NCBI RefSeq assembly: GCF_002211365.1
Contig: NZ_LOKZ01000009.1
Location: forward strand, 51,299-115,298
Origin: Rhizobium sp. R711
GTDB taxonomy: Bacteria; Pseudomonadota; Alphaproteobacteria; Rhizobiales; Rhizobiaceae
Direction of reading: 5' to 3'
Length of the DNA: 64,000 nt
Part shown: one piece after another, positions 37,723-46,533 of the stretch
Position numbering within the stretch: the first letter of the stretch is position 1
How the letters are laid out: every line of letters starts with the position of its first letter
The notes under the pieces: model-generated
The model's database searches: none
What the model was told of the DNA's origin: nothing
What the model saw: the letters and a program-made list of their open reading frames with translations, nothing else
Made by a program: the position numbers and the translations under genes

Positions 37723-37747
37723 GAGGGCGCGCTTTGTCCGCGCCCTC
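37723..37747 (-). terminator. Hairpin between binding protein and ATPase genes
   Basis: GAGGGCGCG-N7-CGCGCCCTC is a perfect 9-bp stem just past the binding-protein stop and 26 nt before the ATPase start. There is no T-run, so it more likely stabilises the upstream mRNA or lowers readthrough than ends transcription outright. A similar element lies at 57562-57586. Confidence 0.55.
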
Positions 37748-37753
37748 CATGCG

Positions 37754-38842
37754 TCAGGCCTTGAAGTACTCGAGGAGCTTCTCATTCGGCATTTCTGTCG
37801 GGGCCCAGTAAGCGTCCGTGAGATCGGGGCGGTAAAACTGTGCAAGATTGTCGTCGACGATCGGCTTGGGCCGGTTGGTCCAGTTGCGCTGGATCGGCTT
37901 GCCTTCGAGAAGCGCGAAGGCCGCACGCAGGGCTGCCGTCGAAAGAGCCGGAGGGCAAATTGGCCCAATCGAAGAAAGCTTTTCGTCATTCCAACGACGC
38001 ATCCAACCGTTCAGGGCCTCTCCCGTGATCGGTGGAATGGTGGAGGCCCCGGCTTCCTGCAGCGCGTCCAAGACGCCGAGCGACATGTTTGCGCCGTCAG
38101 TCCAGACCCCGGCGACATCGGGATCAGAGAGATAGAGGCTTTCGGCGATCTTCTTTGAGTCCTCGTAGGACCAGCTGCCGTGCTGGGTTGAGGTGATTTG
38201 GAGACCGGATTTGCTAAAGACTTCCATCGCCCCAGCGTAACGATCAGCATCGATCGGATGTCCGGCGACGCCGCGCAGCACCCAAACTTTGCCCTGGTTG
38301 CCGAGCTTATCGACGAGAAACTGCGCCATCACCCGGCCGAAGTAGAAGTCGTCGCCCTGAACCTGCACCGTGAATTCGTCGGTGTCGACGCGACCGAGAT
38401 AGACGACCGTCGGTATGCCGGCGGCCTTCGCCTTCCTGATGCCTTCGACGGCGGAGCCTGTTGTAAGCGGCGCAATGATGATTGCATCTACCTTTTGTGC
38501 GATCAGATCCTCGATGTCGGCGACCTGTTTTGAGGCGTTGAGGTCGGCGCTTCGGAATTGATAGTCGGCGACACGCGCCTTGTTCCTGCTGATCTCGTAT
38601 TCGGCCTCGAATGCGGTTTGATAGGTGTGCGTCGAACCGGCCAGGCCATAGTGGCTGTGACCAATCTTCCAGGGACCTGACTTGGCAAACTTACCAGCGT
38701 CGACGACGGGGTTTTCCCCTTCGGACGGCCAAGTGTCGGGTAGCAGGGTGATCGTATCCTCTGCCCGCAGGATGCCCGGTATTCCGAACGCGCCAGCTGC
38801 AATCAAGGCACTGCCCGTCTGTAGGAATGTACGTCTTTTCAT
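37754..38842 (-). CDS. ABC transporter substrate-binding protein (TorT/ribose-like, Tat-type signal)
   Basis: 362 residues. The N-terminus MKRRTFLQTGSALIAAGAFG has a twin-arginine-like motif and hydrophobic stretch ending ILRA. The body is a type 1 periplasmic binding fold (WKIGHSHYGLAGSTHTYQ, LIAQKVDAIIIAPLTTGS, VWVLRGVAGHPIDADRYAG). It is clearly different from the three DGLDSLP-type binding proteins in the window. ATG 38842 follows AGGAGGAG. First gene of an operon (importer, ADH, ABM protein, NDH-2) behind the operator at 38957-38977. The ligand is unknown. Confidence 0.88.
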   Translation of the reverse strand: MKRRTFLQTGSALIAAGAFGIPGILRAEDTITLLPDTWPSEGENPVVDAGKFAKSGPWKIGHSHYGLAGSTHTYQTAFEAEYEISRNKARVADYQFRSADLNASKQVADIEDLIAQKVDAIIIAPLTTGSAVEGIRKAKAAGIPTVVYLGRVDTDEFTVQVQGDDFYFGRVMAQFLVDKLGNQGKVWVLRGVAGHPIDADRYAGAMEVFSKSGLQITSTQHGSWSYEDSKKIAESLYLSDPDVAGVWTDGANMSLGVLDALQEAGASTIPPITGEALNGWMRRWNDEKLSSIGPICPPALSTAALRAAFALLEGKPIQRNWTNRPKPIVDDNLAQFYRPDLTDAYWAPTEMPNEKLLEYFKA

Positions 38843-38956
38843 CGAAATTCTCCTCCTCTTGCCACCCAGCGCGGCCATTTTGTCTGCGTCCTGGAGCGCC
38901 GTTATACTCCAGCCGCCGCCGGATTCTCCCCTAAACGACAGATCGCATCATTATAA

Positions 38957-38977
38957 ATAAGCAGACAATCTGTCAAT
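38957..38977 (-). promoter_or_regulatory. GntR-type operator of the fourth importer operon
   Basis: On the minus strand, ATTGACAGA-TTG-TCTGCTTAT, with TATAAT close downstream (15-nt spacing from TTGACA). It lies 115 bp before the binding protein start and brings this operon into the regulon. Confidence 0.8.
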
Positions 38978-39260
38978 AACCTATAAAGACTGCGCCTTCT
39001 TGGACAAAGATTCAGGCATTATCATACTGATATGAAAACGTTTTTTGTCCACATTTGGCCAAATCTGGCAATAAGACAACATCGCGGCCATTTCCCCTCG
39101 CACCGAGCGCATCAACAACCAACAGACGGGCTCGCGCCTCGGCACGATGAGGTTCATTGAAATGAGGTTTCGAGAGGTTACCGCCGCTATCTTGGCGAAA
39201 AGCGGGCCCGCTGAGGCATGAAGAACAAGGTCGGTACATTCAGCTGGATGACCGCCTATA

Positions 39261-39281
39261 AGGGTCAGTCAATCTGTCAAG
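39261..39281 (-). promoter_or_regulatory. Weak operator-like site
   Basis: On the minus strand, TTGACAGATTGACTG: one perfect half-site, with the other changed. It points at a 75-codon minus-strand frame at 39012-39239 that I do not accept as a gene. It may instead modulate one of the flanking units. Confidence 0.4.
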
Positions 39282-39433
39282 ACTATCCCATTTCCTTACA
39301 GGCGGCTATGCAAGCTAATATGGAGATCAGCCGCACACCCCGCCGCAGCCATTGATAAGACGGCGTTTTTGTTTCCTTGCCTATCCGCGTAGTGCCGGCA
39401 TTGCCTCAGCGAGCATTTCGTTCGGAGAACATA

Positions 39434-39454
39434 ATTGACTGATTGTCTGCTAAC
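39434..39454 (+). promoter_or_regulatory. GntR-type operator of the alcohol dehydrogenase gene
   Basis: ATTGACTGA-TTG-TCTGCTAAC: one base off in the first half-site. The -35-like TTGACT and TACAAG 17 nt later form a promoter 49 bp before the ADH start. Confidence 0.7.
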
Positions 39455-39502
39455 GCCTACAAGTGTCATCCGCGGGCGAGCGCGCATTGAAGGAGTCATT
39501 TT

Positions 39503-40609
39503 ATGAAAGAAGCATACGCGGCAATTTCGCGCGAAAAGGCCAAGCCTCTTGTTCTGGAATGCATCGGTATTGATCAACCTCGCCCCGACGAAATCCTCGT
39601 CCGGATCGTGGCGAGCGGTGTCTGCCACACCGACATGGTTGTTCGCGACCAAGGATATGACGTACCGCAGCCCGTGGTTCTAGGCCATGAAGGCTCCGGC
39701 GTCGTGGAAGTGGTCGGGGCCGATGTAAAAGGGCTTTCGCCCGGCGACCACGTGGCTCTAAGCTACGCATATTGCGGGAAATGCGAGAAGTGCCGGGCAG
39801 GCACGCCTTATTATTGTGAGGACTTTTTCGGCAGAAATTTCCGTGGCACCCGGCCGGATGGCAGCTGCCCGCTCCATGATTCACACGGTACCCAGATCAG
39901 CGGGTGCTTCTTCGAGCAGTCTTCTTTCGCCACCTACGCCATCGCCAGCGAGCGCAATGCGGTCAAGGTTTCCAAAGATGTTCCCCTCGAACTCATGGGA
40001 CCGCTGGGCTGCGGGCTGCAAACGGGCGCCGGTGCGGTTCTCAACTGCCTCAAGCCCAAACCAGGATCTTCCATTGCAGTGTTCGGCGCGGGTGCAGTCG
40101 GCATGGCAGCCGTCATGGCGGCGAAGATCGCCGGATGCTCGACCATCATCGTGATCGATCTCAACGACGAACGTCTCGAACTGGCGATTGAACTCGGTGC
40201 GACCCAGATCATAAACGCCCGCAATGGGGATAGCGTCAGGGCGATCAGGGAAATCATTCCCGAAGGCGCAGACTTCAGTCTCGAATGCACGAGCTCGCCG
40301 AAGGTGTTTCGCCAGGCGGTCGATTGCCTCGGCACGCCAGGAACCTGCGGACTGGTCGGATCGTCCGCGCTCGGAACGGAAGGGATCGTCGACATCGGCA
40401 ACTTTCTGTTCGGCCGGACGCTCGTCGGTGTGGTCGAAGGCCAGAGCATTCCCTCCAAATTCATACCTGAACTCATCGAATACTGGCAGCAAGGACGGTT
40501 CCCATTCGACAAACTCGTCCAGTTCTACGATCTCGACCAGATCAACGAGGCAATGGCCGATTCCGAGAGCGGCAAGGTCATCAAGCCGATCCTGCGAATG
40601 AAGCACTAA
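39503..40609 (+). CDS. Zinc-dependent (aryl-)alcohol dehydrogenase
   Basis: 368 residues. GVCHTDMVV, GHEGSGVVE, structural zinc cysteines in CGKCEKCRAGTPYYC, and VFGAGAVGMAAVMAAK with IVIDLNDER for NAD binding. It is a paralogue of the ADH at 33052-34152, with the same INEAMADSESGKVIKP-type C-terminus. ATG 39503 follows AAGGAG. It has its own operator and no close downstream partner on this strand. It faces the aldehyde dehydrogenase gene (41376-42863), which could take its aldehyde product. Confidence 0.9.
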   Translation: MKEAYAAISREKAKPLVLECIGIDQPRPDEILVRIVASGVCHTDMVVRDQGYDVPQPVVLGHEGSGVVEVVGADVKGLSPGDHVALSYAYCGKCEKCRAGTPYYCEDFFGRNFRGTRPDGSCPLHDSHGTQISGCFFEQSSFATYAIASERNAVKVSKDVPLELMGPLGCGLQTGAGAVLNCLKPKPGSSIAVFGAGAVGMAAVMAAKIAGCSTIIVIDLNDERLELAIELGATQIINARNGDSVRAIREIIPEGADFSLECTSSPKVFRQAVDCLGTPGTCGLVGSSALGTEGIVDIGNFLFGRTLVGVVEGQSIPSKFIPELIEYWQQGRFPFDKLVQFYDLDQINEAMADSESGKVIKPILRMKH

Positions 40610-41375
40610 GCTCTCGCGGCAAACATTGTCCAGACGTCAGCCTCCCAGGGCAACGTCCGGGCGGGGCCGTGGTCGTCACGGTCTCGCCCGGACACTCTGC
40701 AACGCAGGTGTGAGGCGCAACCCAGTTTCATCATTGCAACGCGACCAGGTCGCGGTAACGATAGTGGGCTCTTCCAGGTCAAACTATTAGTCTGCGACGG
40801 CGCAATTTCTCGGCGATCCGTGAGCGCCGCATCAGGGCCTTGCGGCAGTTGACGACCGCACGTCATTGCAGAATCTGCAAACGTGAAGTGAGGTTCAACT
40901 GATGCTGCCCTTGAGCCATAGGAGCACTCGGGCCGGCAGGCCGAGCGTCCCGACACGTGCGCCTTGCGTCGACGTGCCACCAGCAAAATGCCAGACAACC
41001 GGCGATGATCTTGCCAGCGAGTGGCCGGTGGCGCGCTTTCTCCGTCCCGTCGAAAAACATCAACGAAACTGTCGAGATGGGTCATCGGGCGTTGGGCCAA
41101 CGGAAGCCTTAAGCAGACAGACCCACGACAAAGGCGAGTCTAGCCCCTGCCTCTCTCCGCACGTTCCGACGTTCCATGGCCGTTCTGCCCTCGACGTTCG
41201 CCTGGGCAGCGTGATCGGCCGGGTCCTGCTCGCGGTCGACCGCCTCGTTTTGAAGGCTGCCGGCGCGGTCTTGAGCAAGAGTTTCCCCGCCTTCAGCAAA
41301 ATGTGTCATCGGGCCTCCGTGACCAGTTCAAACATTGCGGGTGGCGAGCCTTAAGACCCGCCACCAGCCGTTGGA
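40610..41375. other. Gene-free stretch between convergent ADH and ALDH genes
   Basis: Overlapping frames up to 165 codons exist on both strands but have Arg/Ser-rich, shadow-like composition and no ribosome binding site or recognised family. It may hold eroded DNA. No operator or clear terminator was identified. Confidence 0.4.
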
Positions 41376-42863
41376 CTACGACTGTATGCCGCCCATGCAG
41401 ACGTATTTCATGGAAAGGAAGTCATCCATGCCGTATTTTGAGCCCTCGCGGCCGAACCCCGACTGCTTGACGCCGCCGAACGGTGCAACCTCTGTCGAGA
41501 TCAGGCCCGTGTTGACGCCGACCATCCCGTACTCCAGGGCCTCCGTCACCTTCCAGACGTTTCGAAGGTCGTTGGCGTAGAAGTAGGCAGCGAGACCGAA
41601 CTCGGTGTCGTTGGCCAGTTCAATTACCTCGTCCGTCGTTTCGAACCTGAAGACCGGGGCGAGCGGCGCAAAGGTCTCCTCTCGTGCGACCTTCATTTCC
41701 TTTGTGGCTTCCGAGAGAAGCGTCGGCTGGACGAAGGTGCCACCACGCTCGTCCCTTGCGCCGCCGACAACGACCTTCGCACCCTTACCGACCGCGTCGT
41801 CGATGTGGCTATAGAGCTTCGCCACTGCATCCTCGTTGATCAGCGGACCGATGGTGGCTCCATCCTCGAACCCGTCAAGAACCTTGAGGGCGGAAACCCG
41901 CGCCGCCAGTTTTTCTATGAAGCGGTCGTAGACCCCGCTCTGGACATAGAGACGGTTGGCGCAAACGCAGGTCTGGCCGGCATTGCGGAACTTGGACAGC
42001 ATCGCTCCTTCCACAGCCTCGTCGAGGTCGGCATCGTCGAAGACGATGAAGGGAGCGTTGCCGCCGAGTTCGAGGCTAAGCTTCATGATCTTTTGTGCGC
42101 CCTGCGCCATCAGGATGCGGCCGACCTCGGTAGACCCTGTGAAGGTCAGCTTCTTGACGACGGGGTTGGAGCAGACTTCTTCACCGAACATCCGGGCGTT
42201 GTCTGTCGGCAGGACGCTGAACAGGCCGCCGGGTATTCCGGCGCGCTCAGCCAGGATAGCAAGAGCAACGGCCGACAACGGGGTTTCGGCGGCCGGCTTG
42301 AAGATGATGGCGCAGCCGGATGCCAGCGCCGGGGCGATCTTGCGGCAGACCATGGCTGAAGGGAAGTTCCACGGGGCGATAGCCGCCACCACGCCGACGG
42401 GCTGTTTGATCACGATCAGGCGCTTGTCGGCCTGATGCCCCGGAATGGTGTCACCGTAAACGCGCTTCGCTTCTTCCCCGAACCATTCGATGTAAGAAGC
42501 CCCGTAGGCGACCTCGCCGCGTGCCTCGGCCAGAGGCTTGCCCATCTCAGACGTCAGGATGATCGCGAGGTCCTCGGTGTTGGTCGTGACGAGGTCGAAG
42601 AATTTCCGCATGACGCCGGCACGTTCCTTGCCCGATCGTGCGGCCCACTTCTTCTGGGCGAATTTGGCGACGTCGATGGCGTCGCGGACGTCCTGAAGTC
42701 CTGCGCTCGGGAGGCTCGCGATCACGTCCCCGGTAGAGGGATTGTGGACGTGGATCGTCTTGCCGCTCGCGCCCTCTTTTCGCCAGTTGCCTCCTACCAG
42801 CATTTCCTCGCGTACCAGGGAGGGGTCCTTCAGGCGATCAAGTAGAGCACTGGAGATAGCCAT
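41376..42863 (-). CDS. gabD: NAD(P)-dependent succinate-semialdehyde dehydrogenase-like ALDH
   Basis: 495 residues of the aldehyde dehydrogenase family, closest in pattern to GabD. PWNFPSAM, FTGSTEVGRILM, the general-base Glu in LELGGNAPF and the catalytic Cys in NAGQTCVCANRLYVQ are intact. The CVC pair is typical of SSADH. ATG 42863 follows AAAGGA; an upstream ATG gives a 9-residue extension without support. It lies 24 nt after the permease stop, at the 3' end of the version-B operon. It may oxidise a semialdehyde from ring cleavage, and its product could enter the TCA cycle. The substrate could differ from succinate semialdehyde. Confidence 0.88.
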   Translation of the reverse strand: MAISSALLDRLKDPSLVREEMLVGGNWRKEGASGKTIHVHNPSTGDVIASLPSAGLQDVRDAIDVAKFAQKKWAARSGKERAGVMRKFFDLVTTNTEDLAIILTSEMGKPLAEARGEVAYGASYIEWFGEEAKRVYGDTIPGHQADKRLIVIKQPVGVVAAIAPWNFPSAMVCRKIAPALASGCAIIFKPAAETPLSAVALAILAERAGIPGGLFSVLPTDNARMFGEEVCSNPVVKKLTFTGSTEVGRILMAQGAQKIMKLSLELGGNAPFIVFDDADLDEAVEGAMLSKFRNAGQTCVCANRLYVQSGVYDRFIEKLAARVSALKVLDGFEDGATIGPLINEDAVAKLYSHIDDAVGKGAKVVVGGARDERGGTFVQPTLLSEATKEMKVAREETFAPLAPVFRFETTDEVIELANDTEFGLAAYFYANDLRNVWKVTEALEYGMVGVNTGLISTEVAPFGGVKQSGFGREGSKYGMDDFLSMKYVCMGGIQS

Positions 42864-42886
42864 TGGTATTCCTTTCGATGCAACGT

Positions 42887-43906
42887 TCAAATCTGATTAC
42901 GGATGTGCGGTGAGCGGGCGTAGATCGCGACCATGGGGACGATCAGCAGCCCTACGACGGCCTGTTGTGCCGGGAAACTCAGTCCCAGGCCAACGAGAAG
43001 CGAGGTAAGTACAGTAAGGACGAGGACGCCGAGGACCGTCGCCCCATAACCACCGGCACCGCCTAGAAGAGATGTTCCGCCGATAACGACCGCCGCAACG
43101 GTGGTGAACAGGTAGGGGTCACCGACACCGACGAAACCGCCGCCGGAAAAACCGAGGAGCAGCATTCCGGTGAGTGCCGACATCGCACCGCTGACACTGT
43201 GGATCACCGTCCAGACCTTGAATTCCGAAATTCCGAGGCGGGCGGCGGCTGTGCGGCTCCCGCCAACAGCATAGAGGCTACGGCCGAACCACGTGTTGTG
43301 CATGATCCAGCCCAGAGCGACGGCAATGACAGCCCATATGACGATAACCGGTGGAAACGGGAGACCGAAGAATTTGCCGTTGAACGCCGAGAGGTTGCGA
43401 AGCCATCCGGGGACGGGCACAAAGACGGTACCGCCGAACTGCGATCCGAGCGAGGTGTAGATCTGGACCGCCCCGACGGCCGCGAAACCAAGGCCGAGCG
43501 ACATGATCAGCGCCTGACCCTGCAGCCGGAAGCTGAGGGCGCCGTTGCAAGCCCCGACCAAAGTGCCAAGGACGAGCACGACGATCATGGCGACGGGCGC
43601 CGGAAGACCCGCCACCATGAGGCTTGGAAGCAGGATATTCGCGCCACCGATGATGTATGGGATGGAAAGATCCAGCGCTCCAACGAGCGCGCAAAGCGTC
43701 TGCCCGACAGAAGCCAGCCCAAGGAAGGCGGCGAGCAGGAGGATCGATCGGGCGTTCTGCGGCGACACGAAGCCCGGCACGAGCAGGGCTCCAAGAATGA
43801 GCAGACACGCAAGGAGACAGAAGCCGATCGAAATACTCTTGTGCTTGCGCAGAGCGCTGGAACCCCCAGCCGCGCCGATTTCTGTGTTCAAGACAGTGGA
43901 GATCAT
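42887..43906 (-). CDS. ABC transporter permease, version B
   Basis: 339 residues, polytopic. It is nearly collinear with the version-A permease at 17795-18808, including GSRTAAARLGISEFKVW and ATVLGVLVLTVLTSLLVGLG. The N-terminal cytoplasmic segment is slightly different. ATG 43906 follows AGTAAGGA. It is the second channel subunit of the version-B importer. Confidence 0.92.
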   Translation of the reverse strand: MISTVLNTEIGAAGGSSALRKHKSISIGFCLLACLLILGALLVPGFVSPQNARSILLLAAFLGLASVGQTLCALVGALDLSIPYIIGGANILLPSLMVAGLPAPVAMIVVLVLGTLVGACNGALSFRLQGQALIMSLGLGFAAVGAVQIYTSLGSQFGGTVFVPVPGWLRNLSAFNGKFFGLPFPPVIVIWAVIAVALGWIMHNTWFGRSLYAVGGSRTAAARLGISEFKVWTVIHSVSGAMSALTGMLLLGFSGGGFVGVGDPYLFTTVAAVVIGGTSLLGGAGGYGATVLGVLVLTVLTSLLVGLGLSFPAQQAVVGLLIVPMVAIYARSPHIRNQI

Positions 43907-43918
43907 TTCCTTACTCCC

Positions 43919-44893
43919 TCACGCGACAGTGCGGCGGCTGATGACGAAGACGTTCACGAGAAGCGATCCAACGAGGATCAGGCCAAAGGCCATTTGCGTG
44001 ACGAAGCCGGAAACCGTACCGAAGTTGAAAGTGGACAGAAGATACGAGATGAGGAACATGTTGATCGCGCCGAGCGTCGAGCCGAGCGCGCCGCCGCGGC
44101 CCCCAGAGAGACTGGCGCCGCCAAGGACCAGCGCGGTGACCGCTTGCAGCGTGTAAGTGCTGCCTTGAGTCGGGTCCCCGGACGAGATCAGCGCGGTGTA
44201 GCTCAATGCGGCCAGCCCGGCAAAAACGCCCCCGACCATATGGGCGATGATGCGCACAACATCGACCTGCACACCGCTGGTATAGGCCATCCGCTCGTCG
44301 GCGCCTGTCATCCGCAGGTTGCGGTAAAACATCGTGCCCCTCAGGACGCCCCAGATTGCGAAAGCGCCGAGCAAGAGCAACAAGACAGGCGAAAACACGC
44401 TCGTTCCCGCGCCCCAGCTTAGCATCCAGTCTGGCGCGACACCGCCGGGACGCGACATGACCATAAGGTTGACGCCCGACAGAACGAGGAAACCGGAGAG
44501 CGTGACGATGATGGGCGCGACGCGCACATAGATGATCACGAGCGCTTGCACGAGCTGGAAGGCCGCTCCCAATCCCACCGCCCAGGCAATGATGGCCACA
44601 GGGTGCGTGATGCCGTTGCCGACCAGCCACGTAATGAGCGTGACGTTGACGAAGCCCATCAGCGGGCCGACGGAAAGGTCCACGGCTCCGCGGCCCGCCA
44701 TGACGATCGGTGTTATCGCGAGCGCGGTCAGGATCAGCGGCGTTGCAACCAGAATTGCTCCGGCCAGACCATTGTTCGTGAACAGACCTTGGCCCCGGAA
44801 GGCGACGGCGCAAAGGAGGACAAGGAAAAGCCCGGCCGGAACGAACAGCGAGCGGTCCTGCGTGACTTGACGGAAAGCGGTTGCGGACATCAT
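43919..44893 (-). CDS. ABC transporter permease, version B
   Basis: 324 residues, orthologous in position and sequence to the permease at 16817-17782 (MAGRGAVDLSVGPLMGFVNVTL, GGASLSGGRGGALGSTLGA). The ATPase stop lies within its ATGATG start, so translation is coupled as in version A. ATG 44893 or 44890 may be used. Confidence 0.92.
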   Translation of the reverse strand: MMSATAFRQVTQDRSLFVPAGLFLVLLCAVAFRGQGLFTNNGLAGAILVATPLILTALAITPIVMAGRGAVDLSVGPLMGFVNVTLITWLVGNGITHPVAIIAWAVGLGAAFQLVQALVIIYVRVAPIIVTLSGFLVLSGVNLMVMSRPGGVAPDWMLSWGAGTSVFSPVLLLLLGAFAIWGVLRGTMFYRNLRMTGADERMAYTSGVQVDVVRIIAHMVGGVFAGLAALSYTALISSGDPTQGSTYTLQAVTALVLGGASLSGGRGGALGSTLGAINMFLISYLLSTFNFGTVSGFVTQMAFGLILVGSLLVNVFVISRRTVA

Positions 44894-46443
44894 GCGGTCC
44901 TTTCCAGATGGAAATCAACGGAAGCGTCCCTGGATTTCCCGAACATAGCGGCGAGGATTGGTGCCTCGGCGATTTCCTCGTCGGTCAGGGACCGAAACAA
45001 CGTTCCCCCGAAGAACACGTCGACGCGATCGGCAAACCCGATGAACTCCTCGATCTCACTCGACAGGTAGATGACACTACCGCCTTTTTCAGCAAACAGG
45101 CGGAGTTCGCGGTAGAGATCGCGCTTGGTGCCGAGATCGACGCCGCGGGCGGGGTCATTCAGGAGGATGACTTGGGGATCGTTTGCGAAAGCGCGCCCGA
45201 TGAGCACCTTCTGTTGGTTGCCACCCGACAGTGAGGTGATCCTGTTGGACGGGCTGCCGATCTTGATGCGCAGTCGATCCACTTCGCGCTTGAACATTGG
45301 TTTCAGCGTGAGCTTGCGGATCACGCCCAGGGGGCCGAGCTTCTTCCTGTAGACACCGATGGCGAGGTTTTCGAAGATGCTTTGCTGCGGGAAGATACCC
45401 TCGCGCTTGCGGTCCCCGGAGACGTAGGAAACACCGAGGTTCGCAGCATCGTCGAGCGATCGCAGCGGGACCATCTTGTCCGTATCCACCGAGCGGACCT
45501 TCACCTCGCCACCGAACGGCTGGATGATGCCGGCCAAGGCGCGAATAAAAGCATCCTGCCCCTGCCCATCAAGCCCGGCTACGCCGACGATGCTCCCCTT
45601 GTGAAGGTCGAAATCGAACATGCGCGCCGACCGGTGCGCCGCGAGACCAGTCGCGGTTAATATGAGAGGGGCCGAGAGCGCCTTCTTTCGGGAGGCGTAT
45701 TCTGTCGCATCGCTGGCGCGCCGATCTGCCGGCGTCATCATGGACAGCAGGTTTTCCTCGGTAATCTCGTCTTTTCCGAGCGTACCGACAGTTATCCCAT
45801 CACGCAGGATCGTCGCACGGTCGGCGATACGCACGAGTTCAGCGATCCGGTGGGTGACGATGAGGATCGTCGCACCCTCGGCACGTAGGCGGTCGATTTC
45901 CGCATGGAGCCGGAGGGTCGAGTCGAGGTCGAGCGCGGCCGAAGATTCGTCGAGGATCAGCACCTGCGGCATGCGAAGGATAGCCCTTGCGATGACGATC
46001 CACTGTTTGATGCTGAGCGGGAGGCTGCCTGCCAGCTGATCGAGGTCTACGGATTTTCCGACGAGCCGCGCCAGGATTTCAGCCGCTTCGGTTCGCCGAT
46101 CGCCGGTCGACTGCGAACGAAAGACACCGTCACGACCGACATAGAGGTTCTCGAACACGCTGGCCTCGTCGGCAACCAGGACTTCCTGGAAGATGGTGGT
46201 CAGGCCGACCCGCTTGGCGTCGACGGGCGAGGCAACCTTTTCACCCAAGACCGTGACCTCCCCTGCGTCCGGGTGCAAAACGCCCGACATGATCTTGGCC
46301 ATCGTGCTCTTGCCGCTGCCGTTCTCGCCGACGATGGCGTGTACCTCCCCGGCGCGGGCCTCGAAGTCGCACTTCTTGAGTGCCCTCGTCTCCCCGAACG
46401 CCTTGGCGACATCTACCATTCTGACTGTTATCTCGCTGCCCAT
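44890..46443 (-). CDS. Sugar-type ABC transporter ATPase, version B
   Basis: 517 residues. GENGSGKST, the degenerate first signature LPLSIKQW, VLILDESSAALDLD, then LSGGNQQKVLIGRAFANDP and LLNDPARGVDLGTK. This matches the version-A ATPase at 15258-16817 feature for feature, including the odd first signature. ATG 46443 is chosen because GGGAGG lies 7 nt upstream and the version-A protein starts equivalently. Confidence 0.92.
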   Translation of the reverse strand: MGSEITVRMVDVAKAFGETRALKKCDFEARAGEVHAIVGENGSGKSTMAKIMSGVLHPDAGEVTVLGEKVASPVDAKRVGLTTIFQEVLVADEASVFENLYVGRDGVFRSQSTGDRRTEAAEILARLVGKSVDLDQLAGSLPLSIKQWIVIARAILRMPQVLILDESSAALDLDSTLRLHAEIDRLRAEGATILIVTHRIAELVRIADRATILRDGITVGTLGKDEITEENLLSMMTPADRRASDATEYASRKKALSAPLILTATGLAAHRSARMFDFDLHKGSIVGVAGLDGQGQDAFIRALAGIIQPFGGEVKVRSVDTDKMVPLRSLDDAANLGVSYVSGDRKREGIFPQQSIFENLAIGVYRKKLGPLGVIRKLTLKPMFKREVDRLRIKIGSPSNRITSLSGGNQQKVLIGRAFANDPQVILLNDPARGVDLGTKRDLYRELRLFAEKGGSVIYLSSEIEEFIGFADRVDVFFGGTLFRSLTDEEIAEAPILAAMFGKSRDASVDFHLERTA

Positions 46444-46533
46444 CGCAGACCTCCCACCCGCAACGTCCGCCAAGGCGGCTTTTACGATCTTCCAACGGTC
46501 AGCCCGGCAGTTAAGCCACCGGGCGGATCCGGC

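Noticed and set aside
39012..39239. 75-codon minus-strand frame behind a weak operator
   Set aside because: No family resemblance, no clear ribosome binding site and Arg/Ala-rich composition; kept only as a note on the operator entry.
40610..41375. Possible insertion-sequence remnant or hidden gene
   Set aside because: No inverted repeats, transposase motif or coherent frame could be found.
3290..42863. Equating the MBL, ADH and GabD-like genes with the Agrobacterium blcABC (attKLM) operon
   Set aside because: The genes are not contiguous, sit under a different operator and are only family-level matches; only the chemistry is similar.
43199..44422. Plus-strand frame antisense to the version-B permeases
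   Set aside because: Highly charged, repeat-like translation and no start signal; it mirrors membrane-protein codons.
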